DNA from: Gammaproteobacteria bacterium
Lineage (GTDB): Bacteria > Pseudomonadota > Gammaproteobacteria > Pseudomonadales > UBA3067
Reading direction: 5' to 3'
NCBI GenBank assembly: GCA_002402085.1
Contig: NVVB01000022.1
Location: 1 to 8,877, forward strand
DNA length: 8,877 nucleotides
The notes under the pieces were generated by a model that was not told where the DNA came from, did no database searches, and saw only the letters and a program-made list of their open reading frames with translations. Positions 1 to 7,080 of the stretch are shown in pieces. Within the stretch, counting starts at the first letter, position 1. The number at the start of each line of letters is the position of its first letter. Made by a program: the position numbers and the translations under genes.

Positions 1-50
1 GTCGATTGCATCATCGTCGCTGTTTGAAACTGAGTGATAGTTGCCTTCAT
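1..50 (-). CDS. Probable minor pilin PilE, N-terminal start only (partial)
   Basis: Only 16 codons are visible before the window edge, reading MKATITQFQTATMMQS. This could be the short basic/polar leader of a prepilin, but the diagnostic G-F-x-L-x-E cleavage site would lie outside the window. The ATG at 48-50 is preferred because AAAGGA lies 6 bases upstream. An in-frame ATG at 95-97 would add 16 residues but has no ribosome binding site. The gene begins about 60 bases after the pilY1 stop on the same strand. In Pseudomonas the gene downstream of pilY1 is pilE, sometimes with small pilY2 between; there is no room for pilY2 here. Identity rests on position only, so no symbol is given. Confidence 0.4.
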   Translation of the reverse strand, partial: MKATITQFQTATMMQS

Positions 51-56
51 GAGAGT

Positions 57-62
57 TCCTTT
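57..62 (-). promoter_or_regulatory. Ribosome binding site for the partial downstream gene
   Basis: On the minus strand this reads AAAGGA, ending 6 bases before the ATG at 48-50. It decides between the two in-frame ATG codons in favour of the downstream one. Confidence 0.5.
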
Positions 63-110
63 GAGCCATTTAGGGATAAGTCTAAGGGTTATATTCATTC
101 GCGTGCTTTA

Positions 111-3100
111 TTAATCGTCTTGATTAACCGTTGAAAGGTCTATTTCTCGCCACGATAGGCGGCCCGTGGCGGCGGAGGTGGTGACGTTAATGCCGGTAGA
201 AATTATTTCCCCGTCGCTGAGTGAGTTGAGTACTCGGTCACTGATAAAGGTCGAGGGCCCTAGGGGTTTATCGTAGAACAGCGCGGCGGGCGAGGCACCA
301 TTCTTTTGATCGTCTTCGTTGTAGTTATGGTCGTTATTGAGATCAAATACGATCTCTGGGTAGGCGCCGCCGGTGGCTGGGTCAAAGGCTAGCTGAAATC
401 CTCCAGGGCTTCCTTCGCAGCTGCTAGGGTCTTTGGGGATGATGGTGTTAGCGAATAAAATACCCGCGATATAAGACAATTGCGTGGGGCGCTCGCCGGG
501 ATACTCAATACCGCCGCTGCCGGCTGCGGTTACATCGAAATCAATATACCAGCCTTTTACTTTGCTGCTGGAGCTGCCGTTGTTTTTCCAGACGATTTCG
601 TTCTCGCTCAGGGTACGAATTGAGTAGCCTTCGATGGTGCCTGATTGGTTGGTGAATTCTTGCTCTACCAATTGGTTTTTTGAAACTTCCGGTGAGTTAC
701 TTAGGTCGTCCCAAATGCCATAGATCGATTGAATTTCAGAGGTGGTGGCGTCGTCATTAGTCATCCAGCTGCCAGTGCCCGCAATAACAATGAACCCGTC
801 TTCGTCTGGGTGAGAGATGACCACCGGTTGAGCGATAATCGGTTGAGGATTACTAAGGTCGTCTTCCGCTTGATAAACGACTTTTAGATTGCTTGAATTA
901 GCCCATGTAGATGAGCTGCTACTGCTGATATCAAAACGAAAGAGGTTGCCTTGAAGGTCGCCCACGTAGACGTAATCCGCCGTGCCATTGGCGTCAGCAT
1001 CCACCACTACTGGACTGCCTAAGCCATTGGGGGTAGTACCGTCACTGCTTTCGGCTTTTCCGTGTCCGGTGGTGACTTTAATAAAGTCACCTGAACTCCA
1101 AGTGCCGTCGACGCCTTCTTCGATGAAGAGTATATAAAGGGCTGAGTCGCCATCGCTGCTGGTGCTGTTATAGCCGTTGCCAAAGATAGCCACCCAGCGT
1201 TGTTCACCGCTGAGCGTTGCATTACTCATGGCGATAATGGGCTGACTAAAGCTGTAACCCACATCACTGTTGCCTACGCCACCGTCGTCTTCCTCGCCAA
1301 ACTCCCAAAGTACTGTCTCTGCCGCCGTAGACGCGAGTGTATACTCCGAGGGGTTTGTGACGTCGAGCGCGAAATAGCCTTTGCCTCCCGAACGATAGCC
1401 TCCCATTAATACGGTAGTCCATTCTCTTGCGCCTAAGGGACGATTAATGACGTAAGCGTCATTGACTGATGCGGTCAGGTCGACGTACATCTGATGCTGA
1501 TAGCTGGGGGAGGTTAAGTCGCTCAAATTCTCCAGGGTTTCATTGGGAGCGAAGGCTATGAGCTCAGAACCATTGTCTGCGGAGAAACCGTGAAACATGC
1601 CATCATTGGCGCCGATGTAGACCATTGTGGTACGGCTTTCGATGGATGTAGCAAAAAGCGAATAGGTATCCGTGAGCGGGTAAGGGGCCTCATCGCGGCC
1701 GGAGAAGGGGGCTGTGCCGACGAAGACGGGGGATGAGTGAATAATATCCCCTAGTTTGCCTGATGCGGCTTCACGGTCTCGAAATTCACCAATGCTTGCA
1801 TTGTCCCCTTCATGGATGTTGTCACCGAGTAAGTAATCCATTCGTTCATCACCAATGTCAGTGTCGCCATTGCCGTAGCCAATGGGCAAGGAAAGCGCAG
1901 CAGGGGTGTTGAGTAATGCTTGTTGGCTGCTGAGTAAATCTGAAAAGACGAAAGGGATACCGCCAGTGTTCACGCCGTCTCGTTTAAATCCGATGACGGT
2001 ACGGGCGTCGTTTTCGATCACAGTATCTAATTGCTCAGCGGCGGACCATAACTCGGTGGTGTCGATGGTGCCCTGGCTATCGATGGTGATAGCCACCACA
2101 TCCCCTGAATTAGTACGCGAGTTATAGAACGCTCGAAAAACGCGTGCGCCTTGCTCTAAGCTCTGCGTGTTCAAGGCCACCGCACTTGCAGAGCCCACTG
2201 TGGATTGGATGGTTGTGAATACGTTTTCTAAGGCGTTGGTGAGTTCTGCTGGGTCGCTGGCGCTGAGGTATTCCCCGCGACCGTTATAAGCGGCATGGAT
2301 TAAGTCATCAATTTTGGCTTCCCCTGTATCGTAGGGGTTCGGCCAAGCAAAGGCGTCATCGATGTTGTCAGGCGGGCCGGTTAAGCTGCCGTTGACGCCA
2401 AAGCCAATGACAAAGGTTTTCATGTGCTGATGCATAGTATCGTCTTCATCGTCTAAGGCATTCGAGCCAGCAATGTCCGCAGCAGTCGCAGGCACATTGT
2501 CGTTGATTGTCGGTTGTAGGTCGGTTTCATAATAGTGCATGGCGACATCAGCGAGGGTGTTGCTTTCGTTGTCTGCATAGGCGCCACCATCCCAATCACC
2601 GCTGCCTGAGTCTGTATTACCAACGGATGGGTCGCCGCCGTTGTATGCGCCGTCGGTGACTAAAATCGTGAAGTTTTGCTGACAGCTGCCCGCAGGTTCT
2701 GGGAGGATTGGGCAGTTCGTGGTGTTGAATATATTGCCCGTGACACACTCATAATATTTACCAACTTTTTCTAAGTTTTGTCGTACTGGGGTGCCCGAGC
2801 TTGGCACAACGCTGCCGAGGATTTTATCGAACAATGCTTTTTTATTCCCGGCGGTGGGGGACGGGTTCATTTCTGCAATTTCGATATTGTGGGCGGTTTG
2901 ATTAATGGTTGCGTAGCCTACGCGTACGTTGGTGATGTTTTCGAGTGCCAGCGTAATGGCGCCTTTGGCGACCATGTCTCTGGAGCGATAATAGGAAAAC
3001 CAGTTGGCGAAATTTTGTTGAGTGGCTGAGTCAGCGTCGGCTATGAAAAACTCGGTTTCTTCTCCGTTATCAAATAAGGAGTCGCCATTCAGGTCTCGCC

Positions 3101-3782
3101 AGCGGTAGTAGCGAAACCCATCGGCAATGGTATTGCTGTCGTCGTCCGAGGTTGTGCGAGTAGTTCCGCCGAACCAATTGGAGTTATGTTGCGTTAAGTC
3201 GATGGTTTCGCCATAGGTACTTGCAAAAGGATTGTCGGTCGCGGCGGTGATTGAGATGTTTTGAAATGCGTCGCCATTGCTATCTAGGCCGGGCCAGGGT
3301 TGGTAGGTTTTTGCTGGGTCGAAGTAGAGTGGATTAAAGTCAGCGTTTCTAAAACGCCATGCTTGATCGTCACTGGTATTACAGTCACTACCGTTATCCC
3401 CGTAGGTGTTGGAGCCAAACTCTACGCCGTAGAGATACCCGAAAAAACTCCCTGACCCTACGAGGCAGTTGATGAACCCATCGTCGTTGGAGTCTCTATC
3501 GATTAAGGGGCCCACACCGGTGTTACTGCCGTCGGGTTGAAGGCCGGTAAATAAGGAGCCGTTGTCGAAATCCAGTGACATTACTTCCCAGTCCATGCTG
3601 CCGGAGTCGTCCATTAGTATTACGACATTAGGTTCTGAGCCGACGCGTAATTCTAAGGCTTGTTGCGCTAGATCGAGATCCCCTGTAAATCCGGGTTGGC
3701 TTAATACGGATAGAAGCAATAGCGAAAGCCCGTAGTGACTTAACTTGATCTTGGCTAAGGGTAAGTGAGTAATTTTCAACAT
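111..3782 (-). CDS. pilY1: PilY1-type type IV pilus tip adhesin/assembly factor
   Basis: A 1223-residue secreted protein, close to the roughly 1160 residues of P. aeruginosa PilY1. By family it sits on the minor-pilin tip complex and acts in pilus extension, adhesion and surface sensing. Residues 1-34 form a signal peptide (basic start, Leu-rich core at 19-27). Residues about 50-530 are a von Willebrand A-like domain: MIDAS motif D58-x-S60-x-S62, T331 in SSGTP, and VTDG at 375-378. The C-terminal half is the PilC/PilY1 beta-propeller, recognised by GDIIHSSPVFVG (678-689), VYIGANDG (721-728), GGYRSGGKGYFALDV (794-808) and VYVGDLQGNLFRFD (938-951). The calcium loop D928-x-D930-x-N932-x-x-x-D936 matches the site known in PilY1. 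Five further loops resemble EF-hand/dockerin calcium sites (residues 97, 167, 213, 230, 1147). A six-serine run lies at 953-958. The ATG at 3780-3782 is the only in-frame start after an upstream stop; GGAA precedes it by 7 bases. Two TAA codons in tandem end the gene (108-113). Identity is secure. Confidence 0.96.
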   Translation of the reverse strand: MLKITHLPLAKIKLSHYGLSLLLLSVLSQPGFTGDLDLAQQALELRVGSEPNVVILMDDSGSMDWEVMSLDFDNGSLFTGLQPDGSNTGVGPLIDRDSNDDGFINCLVGSGSFFGYLYGVEFGSNTYGDNGSDCNTSDDQAWRFRNADFNPLYFDPAKTYQPWPGLDSNGDAFQNISITAATDNPFASTYGETIDLTQHNSNWFGGTTRTTSDDDSNTIADGFRYYRWRDLNGDSLFDNGEETEFFIADADSATQQNFANWFSYYRSRDMVAKGAITLALENITNVRVGYATINQTAHNIEIAEMNPSPTAGNKKALFDKILGSVVPSSGTPVRQNLEKVGKYYECVTGNIFNTTNCPILPEPAGSCQQNFTILVTDGAYNGGDPSVGNTDSGSGDWDGGAYADNESNTLADVAMHYYETDLQPTINDNVPATAADIAGSNALDDEDDTMHQHMKTFVIGFGVNGSLTGPPDNIDDAFAWPNPYDTGEAKIDDLIHAAYNGRGEYLSASDPAELTNALENVFTTIQSTVGSASAVALNTQSLEQGARVFRAFYNSRTNSGDVVAITIDSQGTIDTTELWSAAEQLDTVIENDARTVIGFKRDGVNTGGIPFVFSDLLSSQQALLNTPAALSLPIGYGNGDTDIGDERMDYLLGDNIHEGDNASIGEFRDREAASGKLGDIIHSSPVFVGTAPFSGRDEAPYPLTDTYSLFATSIESRTTMVYIGANDGMFHGFSADNGSELIAFAPNETLENLSDLTSPSYQHQMYVDLTASVNDAYVINRPLGAREWTTVLMGGYRSGGKGYFALDVTNPSEYTLASTAAETVLWEFGEEDDGGVGNSDVGYSFSQPIIAMSNATLSGEQRWVAIFGNGYNSTSSDGDSALYILFIEEGVDGTWSSGDFIKVTTGHGKAESSDGTTPNGLGSPVVVDADANGTADYVYVGDLQGNLFRFDISSSSSSTWANSSNLKVVYQAEDDLSNPQPIIAQPVVISHPDEDGFIVIAGTGSWMTNDDATTSEIQSIYGIWDDLSNSPEVSKNQLVEQEFTNQSGTIEGYSIRTLSENEIVWKNNGSSSSKVKGWYIDFDVTAAGSGGIEYPGERPTQLSYIAGILFANTIIPKDPSSCEGSPGGFQLAFDPATGGAYPEIVFDLNNDHNYNEDDQKNGASPAALFYDKPLGPSTFISDRVLNSLSDGEIISTGINVTTSAATGRLSWREIDLSTVNQDD

Positions 3783-3785
3783 GAT

Positions 3786-3815
3786 GTAGTTCCGAGTAGT
3801 TCTGAGTAGCTCTGA
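3786..3815. repeat. Three tandem 10-base repeats upstream of pilY1
   Basis: On the plus strand the units are GTAGTTCCGA, GTAGTTCTGA and GTAGCTCTGA at 3786-3795, 3796-3805 and 3806-3815; neighbouring units differ at one position. The unit nearest the gene contains the only ribosome-binding-site-like GGAA for pilY1 on the minus strand. A 10-base period puts each copy on the same face of the helix. Function is unknown: it could be a protein-binding array, a translation-tuning element or slippage product. Confidence 0.75.
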
Positions 3816-3840
3816 ATTGTTCGGCTCCGAAGAGGTAAAA

Positions 3841-3846
3841 ATTATA
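3841..3846 (-). promoter_or_regulatory. Possible -10 element of an internal pilY1 promoter
   Basis: The minus strand reads TATAAT, a perfect sigma-70 -10 hexamer, about 59 bases before the pilY1 ATG. No TTGACA-like hexamer lies at 16-18 bases; that position is GC-only. If it is a promoter it would need an activator, and the adjacent inverted repeat at 3854-3872 overlaps where such a protein or polymerase would sit. Confidence 0.25.
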
Positions 3847-3853
3847 AATCGTT

Positions 3854-3872
3854 GATCGCATCACGCGCGATC
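3854..3872. repeat. Inverted repeat GATCGC-N7-GCGATC
   Basis: Perfect 6-base arms with a 7-base centre, starting 7 bases from the TATAAT hexamer on the minus strand. It could be an operator or simply a small hairpin. There is no following T-run in either direction, so it is not a standard terminator. Confidence 0.5.
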
Positions 3873-4019
3873 CTTGTTCTTGTGTATCTGTTTGTTTTAC
3901 CCAAAATAGTGTTCAGTAATCTCGGTCTAAGTGATTGAGGCATGTCTTAGTTATTTTATTGATAAACCATTTTTTAATTCTTTGAAGCGGGTGCTTAGCA
4001 GGTAGCGATTATCAATTCA

Positions 4020-4619
4020 CTAATTATCCGCATAAGTACTTTGAAGCATTATCTTTGAATTAGCGGACCCGCCTGTGGCAAAGCTAGTCACGCGGTACAC
4101 CGTTGCGCCGCTGCCACCGCTATAGCCCCCGTAGCCAGAAACCATGACGCTGGCTGATCCAGTACTGCCGGTTATGTCGGTGAGGTGTTCAATGATGTAT
4201 TTAGGTTGGGCGTAGAGTCCTGCGAGACTAGATTTGACCTGTACAAAATTACTGCCGCCTTCCCAGTCAATGGTTTCCCAGCGATTTTGTGTTGCAGGGT
4301 CCGCGATGGAGTACAGGCCTACGGATCCTTCGTCATCAAAATCGCCCATATGAATTAACCCTTTGGCAAATTTTTCACCGGTGAGTAAGGAGGTTTCTGC
4401 GGATTGAAATGCGAGGTAATGGTCCCTTAAATTAGCGGCCATTTTTTCTTCGAGGGACGTTGTCGTGACGCCGGTAATACCCAACATGGTCATGAGTAAA
4501 AGAATAAATAGACTGGTGACCAGGATTACGCCACGTTGATGTGTTAGTCGCGCACCATGAGCGAACTTGTTGGTAACAGACGTTGTTGGCGAGGCACCGA
4601 AACTACCCTTGTTTGACAT
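4020..4619 (-). CDS. pilX: Type IV pilus minor pilin PilX
   Basis: A 199-residue prepilin of the PilX/GspK-like class, part of the tip-priming complex in the inner membrane and pilus tip. The cleavage site is QRG|VILVTS after G30, followed by a hydrophobic stretch at 31-50. The signature SLEEKMAANLRD (55-66) and AFQSAE (70-75) matches the PilX N-terminal family, and the C-terminus (YRVTSFATGGSANSKIMLQSTY) is typical too. The residue at mature position 5 is threonine (T35), not the glutamate used by most pilins; GspK-type tip pseudopilins also lack it. The leader of 30 residues is longer than usual, but no other Met lies before the cleavage site and GAGGAG is 6 bases upstream of this ATG, so the start is well supported. 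The gene begins 11 bases after the pilW stop, consistent with one operon. Confidence 0.92.
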   Translation of the reverse strand: MSNKGSFGASPTTSVTNKFAHGARLTHQRGVILVTSLFILLLMTMLGITGVTTTSLEEKMAANLRDHYLAFQSAETSLLTGEKFAKGLIHMGDFDDEGSVGLYSIADPATQNRWETIDWEGGSNFVQVKSSLAGLYAQPKYIIEHLTDITGSTGSASVMVSGYGGYSGGSGATVYRVTSFATGGSANSKIMLQSTYADN

Positions 4620-4625
4620 ATGCTG

Positions 4626-4631
4626 CTCCTC
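4626..4631 (-). promoter_or_regulatory. Strong Shine-Dalgarno site of pilX overlapping the pilW stop
   Basis: The minus strand reads GAGGAG, 6 bases before the pilX ATG, and its first base is the last base of the pilW stop codon (TAGAGGAG). Terminating ribosomes would sit on the site, which suggests translational coupling. A similar TAGAGG arrangement occurs at the fimT stop before pilV. Confidence 0.65.
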
Positions 4632-5812
4632 TAGTTGTTGAGTTGGTTGCGAATCTGGATGGTTTGGCCGAATGTGCGTCGCACTAATCCGTCACCATTG
4701 AGTGTGGCACGATCAATGGTATTCAAAACTAAATCGATGCGGATACTCACCGCTGTACTCAAATCTTGGGCGCCTGCGCGGGCGTAGTAATTAGGAATGC
4801 CGTCCGTGCCGGAATCAATGCCGTATAAAAACTGCATGCTCTCAACGCCTGCGACTAACTCTTGCGGGGCGTTATTGAATTCTTTTCGCCAGAGCGATAG
4901 CACGGTATCGCCTTCGGCATTGTCGATGTCACTGGGGGCGATAAAAAAGGTCGTGGTGGCCATTTTATAAATTGAAGCGTCGGTGGAAAAAGGTTCTCCT
5001 GAGCCTTCTATTAAGGGTTTGGTGGCATTGCCTGGGGCACAGATACCTGTGTTGTGAACAATATTGATGTTTCCGCCACCGCCTGGCACGGTTATGTTGG
5101 TGGTTTGAAATATGGCTGAGCGAGTACAGTCGCTGATGAGTAAGATGTCGCAGTCTTCAGGAGGATCATTAGTATCGTCGACTGCTTTTAAATCTGCGGA
5201 AACGTTTGGCATGGTTGACGCGAGTCGTAATCCTTGGTCAGCGACTCTGCGAATGGTAAGCACATCGGATGAGGGTTGGTCTGCGGGGATCGTGGCGATG
5301 GCATTGCGAATGACTTCAGGGACTTCTGTCCAGACGGACCCTACTGAACCCGTGTAGTTAGTACCGTCGCTTTCAAAACTCGACAGTGCGATGTCCAGTT
5401 GCATTTCGTAATCGGTAACGTTGAGGGTATTGACCATGTTGGCAGACCCGCTGGCATAACAGCCCATATAACCCGCAAGCCTCATCTCTCCGCCAATTAA
5501 GTCTAAGGAGAAACGTGCATTTTCCTGTAAGCGCGCCAAGCCGTCTTGTAAGCGATAGGTTTGTTTGCTCGCGGCAAACATTTGAATCACGCCAGCCAAT
5601 AGAAAAATTGAAATCACCATGGCAATCATTAATTCAATGAGCGTTAGTCCTTTATGAGCGCGATGTACTGGGTGATGTATTGGGTGATGTACAGGACGAC
5701 GCATAGAGCGATAACCTAATCGATTCGGTTGCTGAAAGGGTTGATTACCTGAAGATCCATTTAAAGTATTTTTCATGGTAGTGTGTTGCATTAATGGCAG
5801 TGCTGTTTTCAT
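4631..5812 (-). CDS. pilW: Type IV pilus minor pilin PilW
   Basis: A 393-residue prepilin of the PilW/GspJ-like class, a component of the priming complex. The cleavage site is HKG|LTLIELMIAM after G55 with the conserved Glu at mature position 5 (E60); residues 56-80 are the hydrophobic helix. The ENARFSLDLI segment (97-106) and GYMGC (114-118), plus the C-terminal GVESMQFLYGID block, are typical of PilW. The start shown overlaps the pilV stop as ATGA, which favours coupling, but its ribosome binding site is weak. It gives an unusually long 55-residue leader containing VHHPIHHPVHRAHK. Other Met codons at residues 13 and 37 would give leaders of 43 and 19 residues, but neither has a clear ribosome binding site. 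The family call is secure; the exact start is not. Confidence 0.93.
   Translation of the reverse strand: MKTALPLMQHTTMKNTLNGSSGNQPFQQPNRLGYRSMRRPVHHPIHHPVHRAHKGLTLIELMIAMVISIFLLAGVIQMFAASKQTYRLQDGLARLQENARFSLDLIGGEMRLAGYMGCYASGSANMVNTLNVTDYEMQLDIALSSFESDGTNYTGSVGSVWTEVPEVIRNAIATIPADQPSSDVLTIRRVADQGLRLASTMPNVSADLKAVDDTNDPPEDCDILLISDCTRSAIFQTTNITVPGGGGNINIVHNTGICAPGNATKPLIEGSGEPFSTDASIYKMATTTFFIAPSDIDNAEGDTVLSLWRKEFNNAPQELVAGVESMQFLYGIDSGTDGIPNYYARAGAQDLSTAVSIRIDLVLNTIDRATLNGDGLVRRTFGQTIQIRNQLNN
5661..5696. repeat. 12-base tandem repeat coding for His-Pro repeats in the PilW leader
   Basis: Three units on the plus strand: CGATGTACTGGG (5661-5672), TGATGTATTGGG (5673-5684) and TGATGTACAGGA (5685-5696). 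Being a multiple of three, the repeat keeps frame and encodes PVHH-PIHH-PVHR around residues 40-51 of PilW, just before the prepilin cleavage site. Gain or loss of a unit would change leader length without disrupting the mature pilin. Confidence 0.8.
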
Positions 5813-6294
5813 ATCTCTGCACTCATTTCAAACGTTTTGATATCTCCGGTGCTGCCGTCTACCCAGGAAATGGATACCGTGTATGTTTGGCCTACCAGGC
5901 TAATCGTACCGTCGCCTTCCGCGAGTACGCCTTGAATACCCAAGTCGGTGCAAATCGAGACGTCGTTAAAGGAGCCCAACGAGCATTTCCAGTTGGCCAA
6001 ATCAAAATTAGCCATTTGCGAAGGACTGCAATCATTACCCACTAAACAGTTTTGATTCGGCGGGTGGGTGCCCAGGGATATCGCGTAGTCAGAATCCTTG
6101 TTAGTACGAATTCGATCGATAATGTCGTAGGCCAACAGGGTTGCCTGGGTCCGCATGATTGCGCTGTTGTTATTTTTCAAACTCATGGCCTGCATACCCG
6201 TGATACCCAGTAAGCCAATCGCAAGAATCAATAGTGCAATCAATGCTTCGAGTAACATAAAACCCTGTACCCGAGAATTAGACGGATGTTTCAT
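5809..6294 (-). CDS. pilV: Type IV pilus minor pilin PilV
   Basis: A 161-residue prepilin of the PilV/GspI-like class. The leader is 11 residues, cut at VQG|FMLLEALIAL with Glu at mature position 5 (E16); residues 12-34 are the hydrophobic helix. The block LLAYDIIDRIRTNK (53-66) is characteristic of PilV, as is the C-terminal QTYTVSISWVDG strand. Four cysteines (C83, C89, C104, C115) lie in the globular domain and could form two disulfides. The gene starts 12 bases after the fimT stop; AGAGG sits about 9 bases upstream and overlaps that stop. It ends in an ATGA overlap with pilW. By family it bridges PilW/PilX and FimU to the major pilin in the tip complex. Confidence 0.93.
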   Translation of the reverse strand: MKHPSNSRVQGFMLLEALIALLILAIGLLGITGMQAMSLKNNNSAIMRTQATLLAYDIIDRIRTNKDSDYAISLGTHPPNQNCLVGNDCSPSQMANFDLANWKCSLGSFNDVSICTDLGIQGVLAEGDGTISLVGQTYTVSISWVDGSTGDIKTFEMSAEI

Positions 6295-6306
6295 TCTTGA
6301 GCGCCT

Positions 6307-6786
6307 CTAAGTACAGTTGATTCCAGATTGGATGCGAGTTCTTGCTGTGATTGTTAATGTGATTTGGCTGCCCGGAGTATTGGCAGTGGCATCACATAAC
6401 TCTAGGGTGTCGGTGTTATCCATTGTGCCCTGGCTTGAAATTGCGAACTGAGAAATACCCCCTATGCTGTCGAGGGTAAGATTTCCCTTTAGACTTTCCC
6501 AGACTCGCAGTGTTTCGCCATCAAGGGTTTCAATGCGCCATCCCTCACCCCATTCGTCTGTAGTGACGTCACCTAAAGTGGCGATTATGTTCACTGTCGC
6601 GCCTCGTTTCACTGCTTCGCTTCTAGCCACTTGAAGCGTTACTACAAATTCATTGACTTGCGTTGTGATTCTGTTTTTAGCAATGGAATCGATAAATGAC
6701 CTTCCACCGAAAGCTGTAAGCACGCCAATGATAGCTAATATGACCATCATTTCGATGAGTGTAAAACCGGATTTATTGTCAGTCAT
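6307..6786 (-). CDS. fimT: GspH/FimT-family minor pilin (FimT/FimU)
   Basis: A 159-residue prepilin, first gene of the minor-pilin operon. The 7-residue leader is cut at KSG|FTLIEMMVIL with Glu at mature position 5 (E12). Residues 8-29 are the hydrophobic helix. The GspH/FimT signature FVVTLQVARSEAVKRG is at 47-62. C131 and C158 flank the C-terminal strands and could form the disulfide common in FimU-like proteins. Position directly before pilV fits FimU of Pseudomonas; FimT and FimU are close paralogues, and a single copy here makes the choice of symbol nominal. The start is the first Met before the cleavage site, yet the 15 bases upstream hold no Shine-Dalgarno motif, unlike pilX. Transcription probably begins in the 6787-7128 region. 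Confidence 0.92.
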   Translation of the reverse strand: MTDNKSGFTLIEMMVILAIIGVLTAFGGRSFIDSIAKNRITTQVNEFVVTLQVARSEAVKRGATVNIIATLGDVTTDEWGEGWRIETLDGETLRVWESLKGNLTLDSIGGISQFAISSQGTMDNTDTLELCDATANTPGSQITLTITARTRIQSGINCT

Positions 6787-6830
6787 TTATAGTTCATCAC
6801 AGTTAGGTTTTTTTGGTTGGTACACTAACT

Positions 6831-6836
6831 AGTATA
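6831..6836 (-). promoter_or_regulatory. Weak proximal -10-like element upstream of fimT
   Basis: The minus strand reads TATACT about 45 bases before the fimT ATG. The position 17 bases upstream (CTACCC) does not resemble a -35 box. It is a poorer candidate than the promoter at 7100-7128 and is listed as the alternative for the operon. Confidence 0.2.
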
Positions 6837-6905
6837 AGAAGCCGAATTTGGATGGGTAGTGATCTACGACCGATGGCGAAGTTCATTAGACATAAGGGGA
6901 GGTAG

Positions 6906-6932
6906 ATGAAAAAGTTATTTGACCTTTTTTAA
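6906..6932 (+). CDS. Possible 8-codon leader peptide
   Basis: An ATG directly after AAGGGGAGGT (6894-6903) opens a frame encoding MKKLFDLF and ends at TAA. The Shine-Dalgarno match is among the strongest in the window, though only 2-3 bases separate it from the ATG, closer than ideal. It lies upstream of the plus-strand promoter at 6955-6983, so it would need an unseen promoter. It may be a leader peptide, a remnant of a lost gene or chance. Confidence 0.15.
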   Translation: MKKLFDLF

Positions 6933-6954
6933 TAGTGCTAGTTCATCTGTGATT

Positions 6955-6983
6955 TTGGCAGGAGTTTTTACTGTTGTTATACG
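6955..6983 (+). promoter_or_regulatory. Sigma-70-like promoter pointing right
   Basis: TTGGCA (6955-6960, 5 of 6 to TTGACA), a 17-base spacer, then TATACG (6978-6983, 4 of 6) preceded by TGT, which fits an extended -10 (TGn). Predicted start is near 6990. It faces the protease gene, about 525 bases away, and would first transcribe the structured region, so the product may be a long leader or a small RNA. Confidence 0.4.
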
Positions 6984-7022
6984 ATTGTATTAAAGTTGGC
7001 CCCCATTTTGGTCGTGGTCGAG

Positions 7023-7035
7023 GCGCTGTAAGCGC
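7023..7035. repeat. Short hairpin GCGCT-GTA-AGCGC
   Basis: Perfect 5-base arms and a 3-base loop, in the stretch that would be transcribed in both directions if both intergenic promoters are active. No T-run follows on either strand, so it is not a standard terminator. Confidence 0.45.
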
Positions 7036-7080
7036 AATAAGTTGTAAGTAATTTGATGTTCATAAGGTTTAGTTTTAATG

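Larger units (their letters stand above)
3783..4019. other. 237-base gap between pilX and pilY1
   Basis: This gap is much longer than the 11-12 base gaps elsewhere in the cluster. No coding sequence is supported. After the pilX stop the minus strand is AT-rich and shows no stem followed by a T-run, so there is no clear intrinsic terminator. Closer to pilY1 it holds a 19-base inverted repeat, a perfect TATAAT hexamer, a small TTCGG/CCGAA hairpin (3820-3831) and three tandem 10-base repeats, each listed or discussed separately. The arrangement suggests that pilY1 has its own transcriptional or translational control in addition to read-through from pilX. Confidence 0.6.

Noticed and set aside
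5794..6045. Plus-strand open frame opposite pilV, and similar frames opposite pilY1 and pilW
   Set aside because: They are antisense or out-of-frame shadows of clearly coding genes, with no ribosome binding site and no recognisable protein features.
6956..6972. Sigma-54 promoter starting TGGCAGGAG on the plus strand
   Set aside because: The essential downstream GC of the -12 element is missing (TTTTTA instead of TTTGC).
6977..7063. A 28-codon minus-strand frame beginning MNIKLLTTYC inside the predicted fimT leader
   Set aside because: No ribosome binding site before the ATG and low-complexity composition. It is kept only as a possible upstream frame; homology search would be needed.
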